Part shown: positions 51,380 through 63,200 of the stretch, in pieces | How the letters are laid out: each line of letters starts with the position of its first letter | Numbering within the stretch: the stretch's first letter is position 1 | Assembly: GCF_051020985.1 (NCBI RefSeq) | Contig: NW_027475138.1 | Location: 1,116,001-1,180,000 of the forward strand | Reading direction: 5' to 3' | DNA from: Nomia melanderi | Lineage: Eukaryota > Arthropoda > Insecta > Hymenoptera > Halictidae | Length of the DNA: 64,000 bases | Program-made: the position numbers and the translations under genes | The notes under the pieces: generated by a model | Seen by the model: the letters and a program-made list of their open reading frames with translations, nothing else | Told to the model about the DNA's origin: nothing | Databases searched by the model: none

Positions 51380-54300
51380 AAAATCCAATATATATCTGGT
51401 GATATCTCGGGTGCTATTACAGATAGCGCAATAAATCAAAGTGCATTGTCTGTAGGAGGCCCAGGCGAATAAATCTGGCCAGCGGGAACGACCTCGGACC
51501 ACCAGGGGCCAAGAAAACCACCGTCTCATGGCGCCGGACACTCAGGGTCAGGGAAAAATCCAATATATATCTGGTGATATCTCGGGTGCTATTAGAGATA
51601 GCGCAATAAATCAAAGTGCATTGTCTGTAGGAGGCCCAGGCGCATGAATCTGGCCAGCGGGAACGACCTCGGACCACCAGGGGCCGAGAAAACCACAGTC
51701 TCATGGGGCCGGACACTCAGGGTCAGGGGAAAATCCAATATATATCTGGTGATATCTCGGGTGCTATTACAGATAGCTTAATAAATCAAAGTGCATTGTC
51801 TGTAGGAGGCCCAGGCGAATGAATCTGTGCAGCGGTAACGACCTCGGACCACCAGGGGCCGAGGAAATTATAGATATTCGGAATCCGTCACCCAAGGTCA
51901 TGTAAAAATCCAGCATATATCTGGTGATATCTCGGGTGCTATTACAGATAGCGCAATAAATCAAAGTGCATTGTCTATAGGAGGCCCTGGCGCATGAATC
52001 TGTGCAGCGGGAACGACCTCGGAACACCAGGGACCGAGAAAACCACCGTCTCATGGGGCCGGACACTCGGGGTCAGTGAAATATCCAATATATATGTGTT
52101 GATATCTCGGGTGCTATTAGAGATAGCGCAATAAACCATAGTGAATTATCTGCAGGAGGCCCTGGCGCATGAATCTGTACAACGGGAGCGACCTCGGACC
52201 ACCAGGGGCCGAGAAAACCACAGTCTCATGGGGCCGGACACTCAGGGTCAGGGGAAAATCCAATATAGATCTGGTGATATCTCGGGTGCCATTACAGATA
52301 GCGCAATAAACCAAAGTGAATTATCTGCAGGAGGCCCTGGCGCATGAATCTGTGCAAGGGGAACGACCTCGGACCACCAGGGACCGAGAAAACTACCGTC
52401 TCATGGGGCCGGACACTCAGGGTCAGTGAAAAATCCAATATATATGTGGTGATATCTCGGGTGCTATTACAGATAGCGCAATAAATCAAAGTGAATTATC
52501 TGCAGTAGGCCCTGGAGCATGAATCTGTGCAGCGGGAACGACCTCGGACCACCAGGGGCCGAGAAAACTACCGTCTCATGGGGCCGGTCACTCAGGGTCA
52601 GTGAAAAATGCAATATATATCTGCTGATATCTCGGGTGCTATTAGAGATAGCGCAATAAAGCAAAGTGAATTATCTGCAGGAGGCCCTGGCGCATGAATC
52701 TGTGCAGCGGGAACGACCTCGGACCACCAGGGGCCGAGAAAACGACCGTCTCATGGGGCCGGACACTCAGGGTCAGTGAAAAATCCAATATATATCTGCT
52801 GATATCTCGGGTGCTATTACAGATAGCGCAATAAATCAAAGTGCATTGTCTGTAGGAGGCCCTGGCGCATGAATCTGTGCAGCGGGAGCGTCCTCGGACC
52901 ACCAGGGGCCGAAAAAACCACAGTCTCATGGGGCCGGAAACTCAGGGTCAGGGAAAAATCCAATATATATCTGGTGATATCTCGGGTGCTATTAGAGATA
53001 GCGCAATAAACGAAAGTGAATTATCTGCAGGAGGCCCTGGCGCATGAATCTGTGCAGCGGGAACGACCTCGGACCACCAGGGGCCAAGAAAACCACCGTC
53101 TCATGGCGCCGGACACTCAGGGTCAGGGAAAAATCCAATATATATCTGGTGATATCTCGGGTGCTATTAGAGATAGCGCAATAAATCAAAGTGCATTGTC
53201 TGTAGGAGGCCCAGGCGCATGAATCTGGCCAGCGGGAACGACCTCGGACCACCAGGGGCCGAGAAAACCACAGTCTCATGGGGCCGGACACTCAGGGTCA
53301 GGGGAAAATCCAATATATATCTGGTGATATCTCGGGTGCTATTACAGATAGCTTAATAAATCAAAGTGCATTGTCTGTAGGAGGCCCAGGCGAATGAATC
53401 TGTGCAGCGGGAACGACCTCGGAACACCAGGGACCGAGAAAACCACCGTCCCATGGGGCCGGACACTCGGGGTCAGTGAAAAATCCAATATATATCTGCT
53501 GATATCTCGGGTGCTATTACAGATAGCGCAATAAATCAAAGTGCATTGTCTGTAGGAGGCCCTGGCGCATGAATCTGTGCAGCGGGAACGTCCTCGGACC
53601 ACCAGGGGCCGAAAAAACCACAGTCTCATGGGGCCGGACACTCAGGGTCAGGGTAAAATCCAATATATATCTGGTGATATCTCGAGTGCTATTACAGGTA
53701 GCGCAATAAATCAAAGTGCATTGTCTGTAGGAGGCCCTGGCGCATGAATCTGTGCAGCGGGAACGACCTCGGAGCACCAGGGACCGAGAAAACCACCGTC
53801 TCATGGGGCCGGACACTCAGGGTCAGTGAAAAATCCAATATATATGTGGTGATATCTCGGGTGCTATTACAGATAGCGCAATAAATCAAAGTGCATTGTC
53901 TGTAGGAGACCCTGGCGCATGAACCTGTGCAGCGGGAACGACCTCGGACCACCAGGGGCCGAGAAAACGACCGTCTCATGGGGCCGGACGCTCAGGGTCA
54001 GTGAAAAATCCAATATATATCTGGTGATATCTCGGGTGCTATTAGAGATAGCTCAATAAACCAAAGTGAATTATCTGCAGGAGGCCCTGGCGCATGAATC
54101 TGTGCAGCGGGAACGACCTCGGACCACCAGGGGCCAAGAAAACCACCGTCTCATGGCGCCGGACACTCAGGGTCAGGGAAAAATCCAATATATATCTGGT
54201 GATATCTCGGGTGCTATTAGAGATAGCGCAATAAATCAAAGTGCATTGTCTGTAGGAGGCCCAGGCGCATGAATCTGGCCAGCGGGAACGACCTCGGACC

Positions 54301-55054
54301 ACCAGGGGCCGAGAAAACCACAGTCTCATGGGGCCGGACACTCAGGGTCAGGGGAAAATCCAATATATATCTGGTGATATCTCGGGTGCTATTACAGATA
54401 GCTTAATAAATCAAAGTGCATTGTCTGTAGGAGGCCCAGGCGAATGAATCTGTGCAGCGGGAACGACCTCGGAACACCAGGGACCGAGAAAACCACCGTC
54501 CCATGGGGCCGGACACTCGGGGTCAGTGAAAAATCCAATATATATCTGCTGATATCTCGGGTGCTATTACAGATAGCGCAATAAATCAAAGTGCATTGTC
54601 TGTAGGAGGCCCTGGCGCATGAATCTGTGCAGCGGGAACGTCCTCGGACCACCAGGGGCCGAAAAAACCACAGTCTCATGGGGCCGGACACTCAGGGTCT
54701 GGGGAAAATCCAATATAGATCTGGTGATATCTCGGGTGCTATTACAGATAGCGCAATCAACCAAATTGTATTATCTGCAGGAGGCCCTGGCGCATGAATC
54801 TGTGCAACGGGAACGACCTCGGACCACCAGGGGCCGAGAAAACCACAGTCTCATGGGGCCGGACACTCAGGGTCAGGGGAAAATCCAATATAGATCTGGT
54901 GATATCTCGGGTGCTATTACAGATAGCGCAATAAATCAAAGTGCATTGTCTGTAGGAGGCCGTGGCGCATGAATCTGTGCAACGGGAACGACCTCGGACC
55001 ACCAGGGGCCGAAAAAAGCACAGTCTCATGGGGCCGGACACTCAGGGTCAGGGT
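51380..55054 (+). repeat. 21-mer HOR, copy 2 (3675 bp)
   Basis: Tandem copy of 47705-51379. All marker variants are in the same order and I saw no differences by eye. Confidence 0.92.
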
Positions 55055-55882
55055 AAAATCCAATATATATCTGGTGATATCTCGGGTGCTATTACAGATA
55101 GCGCAATAAATCAAAGTGCATTGTCTGTAGGAGGCCCAGGCGCATGAATCTGGCCAGCGGGAACGACCTCGGACCACCAGGGGCCGAGAAAACCACAGTC
55201 TCATGGGGCCGGACACTCAGGGTCAGGGGAAAATCCAATATATATTTGGTGATATCTCGGGTGCTATTACAGATAGCTTAATAAATCAAAGTGCATTGTC
55301 TGTAGGAGGCCCAGGCGAATGAATCTGTGCAGCGGTAACGACCTCGGACCACCAGGGGCCGAGAAAATTATAGATATTCGGAATCCGTCACCCAAGGTCA
55401 TGTAAAAATCCAGCATATATCTGGTGATATCTCGGGTGCTATTACAGATAGCGCAATAAATCAAAGTGCATTGTCTATAGGAGGCCCTGGCGCATGAATC
55501 TGTGCAGCGGGAACGACCTCGGAACACCAGGGACCGAGAAAACCACCGTCTCGTGGGGCCGGACACTCGGGGTCAGTGAAATATCCAATATATATGTGTT
55601 GATATCTCGGGTGCTATTAGAGATAGCGCAATAAACCATAGTGAATTATCTGCAGGAGGCCCTGGCGCATGAATCTGTACAACGGGAGCGCCCTCGGACC
55701 ACCAGGGGCCGAGAAAACCACAGTCTCATGGGGCCGGACACTCAGGGTCAGGGGAAAATCCAATATAGATCTGGTGATATCTCGGGTGCCATTACAGATA
55801 GCGCAATAAACCAAAGTGAATTATCTGCAGGAGGCCCTGGCGCATGAATCTGTGCAAGGGGAACGACCTCGGACCACCAGGG
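55055..55882 (+). repeat. 21-mer HOR, partial copy 3 lacking one monomer
   Basis: After the second copy the order starts again, but one monomer is missing: the offset to copy 2 changes from 3675 to 3500 near 55140, where GGCGAATAAATCTGGCC is replaced by GGCGCATGAATCTGGCC. Similarity to copy 2 stops at 55882 (AGGGGCC against AGGGACC). From 55337 the same bases also form the start of the 28-mer HOR. Confidence 0.86.
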
Positions 55883-58800
55883 GCCGAGAAAACCACAGTC
55901 TCATGCGGCCGGACTGTCAGGGTCAGGGAAAAATACAATATATATCAGGTGATATCTCGGGTGCTATTAGAGATAGCGAAATAAATCAAAGTGCATTGTC
56001 TGCAGGAGGCCCTGGCGCATAAATCTGTGCCGCGGGATCGACCTCGGACCACCAGGGGCCGAGAAAACCACCGACACATGGGGCCGGACACTCAGGGTCG
56101 AGGAAAAATTCAATATATATCTGGTGATATCTCGGGTGCTCTTACAGATAGCGCACTAAACCAAGCTGAATTATCTGCAGGGGGCCCTGGCGCATGAATC
56201 TGTGCAGCGGGATCGACCTCGGACCACTAGGGGCCGAGAAAATCACCGTCTCATGGGGCCGGATTGTCAGGGTCAGGGAAAAATCCAATATATATCTGGT
56301 GACATCTCGGGTGCTATTAGAGATAGCGCAATATACCAAAGTGAATTATCTGCAGGAGGGCCTAGCGTATTAATCTGAGCAGCAGGAACGACCTCGGACC
56401 ACCAGGGTCCGAGAAAGCCACCGTCTCATGGGGCCGGACACTCAGGGTCAGGGGAAAATCCAATATGTATATGGTTATATCTCGGGTGCTATTAGAGCTA
56501 GCGCAATAAATCAAAGTGCATTGTCTGTAGGAGGCCCTGGCGCATGAATCTGTGCAGCGGGAACGACCTCGGACCACCAGGGGCCGAGAAAACCACAGTC
56601 TCATGGGGCCGGACACTCAGGGTCAGGGGAAAATCCAATATATATCTGGTGATATTTCGGGTGCTATTAGAGATAGCGCAATAAATCAAAGTGCATTGTC
56701 TGTAGGAGGCCCTGGCGCATGAATCTGTGCAGCGGGAACGACCTCGGAACACCAGGGACCGAGAAAACCACCGCCTCATGGGGCCGGACACTCAGGGTCA
56801 GTGAAAAATCCAATATATATGTGGTGATATCTCGGGTGTTATTACAGATAGCGCAATAAATCAAAGTGCATTATCTGTAGGAGACCCTGGCGCATGAATC
56901 TGTGCAGCGGGAACGACCTCGGAACACCAGGGACCGAGAAAACCACCGTCTCATGGGGCCGGACACTCAGGGTCAGTGAAAAATCCAATATATATGTGGT
57001 GATATCTCGGGTGCTATTACAGATAGCGCAATAAATCAAAGTGAATTATCTGCAGTAGGCCCTGGCGCATGAATCTGTGCAGAGGGAACGACCTCGGACC
57101 ACCAGGGGCCGAGAAAACTACCGTCTCATGGGGCCGGTCACTCAGGGTCAGTGAAAAATGCAATATATATCTGCTGATATCTCGGGTGCTATTAGAGATA
57201 GCGCAATAAACCAAAGTGAATTATCTGCAGGAGGCCCTGGCGCATGAATCTGTGCAGCGGGAACGACCTCGGACCACCAGGGGCCGAGAAAACGACCGTC
57301 TCATGGGGCCGGACACTCAGGGTCAGTGAAAAATCCAATATATATCTGCTGATATCTCGGCTGCTATTACAGATAGCGCAATAAATCAAAGTGCATTGCC
57401 TGTAGGAGGCCCTGGCGCATGAATCTGTGCAGCGGGAACGTCCTCGGACCACCAGGGGCCGAAAAAACCACAGTCTCATGGGGCCGGAAACTCAGGGTCA
57501 GGGAAAAATCCAATATATATCTGGTGATATCTCGGGTGCTATTAGAGATAGCGCAATAAACGAAAGTGAATTATCTGCAGGAGGCCCTGGCGCATGAATC
57601 TGTGCAGCGGGAACGACCTCGGACCACCAGGGGCCGAGAAAACCACCGTCTCATTGGGCCGGTCACTCAGGGTCAGTGAAAAATCCAATATATATCTGCT
57701 GATATCTCGGGTGCTATTAGAGATAGCGCAATAAACCAAAGTGAATTATCTGCAGGAGGCCCTGGCGCATGAATCTGTGCAGCGGGAACGACCTCGGACC
57801 ACCAGGGGCCGAGAAAACGACCGTCTCATGGGGCCGGACACTCAGGGTCAGTGAATAATTCAATATATATCTGCTGATATCTCGGGTGCTATTACAGATA
57901 GCGCAATAAATCAAAGTGCATTGTCTGTAGGAGGCCCTGGCGCATGAATCTGTGCAGCGGGAACGACCTCTGACCACCAGGGGCCGAGAAAACGACCGTC
58001 TCATGGGCCCGGACGCTCAGTGTCAGTGAAAAATCCAATATATATCTGGTGATATCTCGGGTGCTATTAGAGATAGCGCAATAAACCAAAGTGAATTATC
58101 TGCAGGAGGCCCTGGCGCATGAATCTGTGCAACGGGAACGACCTCGGACCACCAGGGGCCGAGAAAACCACAGTCTCATGGGGCCGGACACTCAGGGTCA
58201 GGGGAAAATCCAATATAGATCTGGTGATATCTCGGGTGCTATTAGAGATAGCGAAATAAACCAAAGTGAATTATCTGCAGGAGGTCCTGGCGCATGAATC
58301 CGTGCAGCGGGAACGTCCTCGGACCTCCAGGGGCCGAGACAACGACCGTCTCATGGGGCCGGACACTCAGGGTCAGGGTAATATCCAATATATATCTGGT
58401 GATATCTCGGGTGCTATTACAGATAGCGCAATAAATCAAAGTGCATTGTCTGTAGGAGGCCCTGGCGCATGAATCTGTGCAGCGGGAACCACCTCGGACC
58501 ACCAAGGGCCGAGAAAACCACAGTCTCATGGGGCCGGACACTCAGGGTCAGGGGAAAATCCAATATATATCTGGGGATATCTCGGGTGCTATTAGAGATA
58601 GCGAAATAAACCAAAGTGAATTATCTGCAGGAGGCCCTGGCGCATGAATCTGTGCAACGGGAACGACCACGGACCACCAGGGGCCGAGAAAACCACAGTC
58701 TCATGGGGCGGGACACTCAGGGTCAGGGGAAAATCCAATATAGATCTGGTGATATCTCGGGTGCTATTACAGATAGCGCAATAAACCAAAGTGAATTATC

Positions 58801-60236
58801 TGCAGGAGGCCCTGGCGCATGAATCTGTGCAGCGGGGACGACCTCGGACCACCAGGGGCCGAGAAAACCACCGTCTCATGGGGCCGGACTGTCAGGGACA
58901 GGGGAAAATCCAATATATATCTGGTGATATCTCGGGTCCTATTACAGATAGCGCAATAAATCAAAGTGCATTACCTGTAGGAGGCCCTGGCGCATGAATA
59001 TGTGCAGCGGGAACGTCCTCGGACCTCCAGGGGCCGAGAAAACCACAGTCTCATGGGGCCGGACACTCAGGGTCAGGGGAAAATCCAATATAGATCTGGT
59101 AATATCTCGGGTGCTATTACAGATACCGCAATAAATCAAAGTGCATTGTCTGTAGGAGACCCTGGCGCATGAACCTGTGCAGCGGGAACGACCTCGGACC
59201 ACCAGGGGCCGAGAAAACCACAGTCTCATGGGGCCGGACACTCAGGGTCAGGGGAAAATCCAATATATATCTGGTGATATCTCGGGTGCTATTAGAGATA
59301 GCGCAATAAATCAAAGTGCATTGTCTGTAGGAGGCCCTGGGGCATGAATCTGTGCAGCGGGAACGACCTCGGAACACCAGGGGCCGAGAAAACCACCGTC
59401 ACATGGGGCAGGACACTCAGGGTCAGTGAAAAATCCAATATATATATGGTGATATCTCGGGTGCTATTACAGATACCGCAATAAATCAAAGTGCATTGTC
59501 TGTAGGAGACCCTGGCGCATGATCCTGTGCAGCGGGAACGACCTCGGACCACCAGGGGCCGAGAAAACGACCTTCTCATGGGGCCGGACACACAGGGTCA
59601 GGGAAAAATCCAATATATATCTGGTGATATCTCGGGTGCTATTACAGTTAGCGCAATAAATCAAAGTGCATTGTCTGTAGGAGGCCCCGGCGCATGAACC
59701 TGTGCAGCGGGAACGTCCTCGGACCTCCAGGGGCCGAGACAACGACCGTCTCATGGGGCCGGACACTCAGGGTCAGGGTAAAATCCAATATATATCTGGT
59801 GATATCTCGGGTGCTATTACAGATAGCGCAATAAATCAAAGTGCATTGTCTGTAGGAGGCCCTGGCGCATGAATCTGTGCAGCGGGAACGACCTCGGACG
59901 ACCAGGGGCCGAGAAAACCACAGTCTCATGGGGCCGGACACTCAGGGTCAGTGAAAAATCCAATATATATGTGGTGATATCTCGCGTGCTATTACAGATA
60001 GCGCAATAAATCAAAGTGAATTATCTGCAGTAGGCCCTGGCGCATGAATCTGTGCAGCGGGGACGACCTCGGACCACCAGGGGCCGAGAAAACTACCGTC
60101 TCATGGGGCCGGTCACTCAGGGTCAGTGAAAAATCCAATATATATCTGCTGATATCTCGGGTGCTATTACAGATAGCGCAATAAATCAAAGTGCATTGTC
60201 TGTAGGAGGCCCTGGCGCATGAATCTGTGCAGCGGG
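55337..60236 (+). repeat. 28-mer HOR, copy 1 (4900 bp)
   Basis: Matches the sequence from 60237 at an offset of 4900. The boundary is T/G at 55336/60236. Markers are GTCTCGTGGGGCC near 55550, CATGCGGCCGGACTGTC near 55903, GCTCTTACAGATAGCGCACT near 56129, GCGTATTAATCTGAGC near 56366 and GGGTGTTATTACAG near 56834. Confidence 0.92.
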
Positions 60237-63200
60237 AACGACCTCGGACCACCAGGGGCCGAGAAAATTATAGATATTCGGAATCCGTCACCCAAGGTCA
60301 TGTAAAAATCCAGCATATATCTGGTGATATCTCGGGTGCTATTACAGATAGCGCAATAAATCAAAGTGCATTGTCTATAGGAGGCCCTGGCGCATGAATC
60401 TGTGCAGCGGGAACGACCTCGGAACACCAGGGACCGAGAAAACCACCGTCTCGTGGGGCCGGACACTCGGGGTCAGTGAAATATCCAATATATATGTGTT
60501 GATATCTCGGGTGCTATTAGAGATAGCGCAATAAACCATAGTGAATTATCTGCAGGAGGCCCTGGCGCATGAATCTGTACAACGGGAGCGCCCTCGGACC
60601 ACCAGGGGCCGAGAAAACCACAGTCTCATGGGGCCGGACACTCAGGGTCAGGGGAAAATCCAATATAGATCTGGTGATATCTCGGGTGCCATTACAGATA
60701 GCGCAATAAACCAAAGTGAATTATCTGCAGGAGGCCCTGGCGCATGAATCTGTGCAAGGGGAACGACCTCGGACCACCAGGGGCCGAGAAAACCACAGTC
60801 TCATGCGGCCGGACTGTCAGGGTCAGGGAAAAATACAATATATATCAGGTGATATCTCGGGTGCTATTAGAGATAGCGAAATAAATCAAAGTGCATTGTC
60901 TGCAGGAGGCCCTGGCGCATAAATCTGTGCCGCGGGATCGACCTCGGACCACCAGGGGCCGAGAAAACCACCGACACATGGGGCCGGACACTCAGGGTCG
61001 AGGAAAAATTCAATATATATCTGGTGATATCTCGGGTGCTCTTACAGATAGCGCACTAAACCAAGCTGAATTATCTGCAGGGGGCCCTGGCGCATGAATC
61101 TGTGCAGCGGGATCGACCTCGGACCACTAGGGGCCGAGAAAATCACCGTCTCATGGGGCCGGATTGTCAGGGTCAGGGAAAAATCCAATATATATCTGGT
61201 GACATCTCGGGTGCTATTAGAGATAGCGCAATATACCAAAGTGAATTATCTGCAGGAGGGCCTAGCGTATTAATCTGAGCAGCAGGAACGACCTCGGACC
61301 ACCAGGGTCCGAGAAAGCCACCGTCTCATGGGGCCGGACACTCAGGGTCAGGGGAAAATCCAATATGTATATGGTTATATCTCGGGTGCTATTAGAGCTA
61401 GCGCAATAAATCAAAGTGCATTGTCTGTAGGAGGCCCTGGCGCATGAATCTGTGCAGCGGGAACGACCTCGGACCACCAGGGGCCGAGAAAACCACAGTC
61501 TCATGGGGCCGGACACTCAGGGTCAGGGGAAAATCCAATATATATCTGGTGATATTTCGGGTGCTATTAGAGATAGCGCAATAAATCAAAGTGCATTGTC
61601 TGTAGGAGGCCCTGGCGCATGAATCTGTGCAGCGGGAACGACCTCGGAACACCAGGGACCGAGAAAACCACCGCCTCATGGGGCCGGACACTCAGGGTCA
61701 GTGAAAAATCCAATATATATGTGGTGATATCTCGGGTGTTATTACAGATAGCGCAATAAATCAAAGTGCATTATCTGTAGGAGACCCTGGCGCATGAATC
61801 TGTGCAGCGGGAACGACCTCGGAACACCAGGGACCGAGAAAACCACCGTCTCATGGGGCCGGACACTCAGGGTCAGTGAAAAATCCAATATATATGTGGT
61901 GATATCTCGGGTGCTATTACAGATAGCGCAATAAATCAAAGTGAATTATCTGCAGTAGGCCCTGGCGCATGAATCTGTGCAGAGGGAACGACCTCGGACC
62001 ACCAGGGGCCGAGAAAACTACCGTCTCATGGGGCCGGTCACTCAGGGTCAGTGAAAAATGCAATATATATCTGCTGATATCTCGGGTGCTATTAGAGATA
62101 GCGCAATAAACCAAAGTGAATTATCTGCAGGAGGCCCTGGCGCATGAATCTGTGCAGCGGGAACGACCTCGGACCACCAGGGGCCGAGAAAACGACCGTC
62201 TCATGGGGCCGGACACTCAGGGTCAGTGAAAAATCCAATATATATCTGCTGATATCTCGGCTGCTATTACAGATAGCGCAATAAATCAAAGTGCATTGCC
62301 TGTAGGAGGCCCTGGCGCATGAATCTGTGCAGCGGGAACGTCCTCGGACCACCAGGGGCCGAAAAAACCACAGTCTCATGGGGCCGGAAACTCAGGGTCA
62401 GGGAAAAATCCAATATATATCTGGTGATATCTCGGGTGCTATTAGAGATAGCGCAATAAACGAAAGTGAATTATCTGCAGGAGGCCCTGGCGCATGAATC
62501 TGTGCAGCGGGAACGACCTCGGACCACCAGGGGCCGAGAAAACCACCGTCTCATTGGGCCGGTCACTCAGGGTCAGTGAAAAATCCAATATATATCTGCT
62601 GATATCTCGGGTGCTATTAGAGATAGCGCAATAAACCAAAGTGAATTATCTGCAGGAGGCCCTGGCGCATGAATCTGTGCAGCGGGAACGACCTCGGACC
62701 ACCAGGGGCCGAGAAAACGACCGTCTCATGGGGCCGGACACTCAGGGTCAGTGAATAATTCAATATATATCTGCTGATATCTCGGGTGCTATTACAGATA
62801 GCGCAATAAATCAAAGTGCATTGTCTGTAGGAGGCCCTGGCGCATGAATCTGTGCAGCGGGAACGACCTCTGACCACCAGGGGCCGAGAAAACGACCGTC
62901 TCATGGGCCCGGACGCTCAGTGTCAGTGAAAAATCCAATATATATCTGGTGATATCTCGGGTGCTATTAGAGATAGCGCAATAAACCAAAGTGAATTATC
63001 TGCAGGAGGCCCTGGCGCATGAATCTGTGCAACGGGAACGACCTCGGACCACCAGGGGCCGAGAAAACCACAGTCTCATGGGGCCGGACACTCAGGGTCA
63101 GGGGAAAATCCAATATAGATCTGGTGATATCTCGGGTGCTATTAGAGATAGCGAAATAAACCAAAGTGAATTATCTGCAGGAGGTCCTGGCGCATGAATC

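Larger units (their letters stand above)
34018..60320 (+). repeat. Type B core monomers, right group (12 copies)
   Basis: The same alternative core occurs near 34018, 36819, 37168, 39968, 40317, 42941, 45227, 47491, 48191, 51866, 55366 and 60266. Two subvariants mark lineages. The copies at 34018, 37168 and 40317 read ATGACAGATATTCGG. Those at 45227, 48191, 51866, 55366 and 60266 read ATTATAGATATTCGG. Most are there because a larger block was copied, so the number of independent B monomers on this side is small. Type A monomers fill the rest of the span. Confidence 0.88.
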
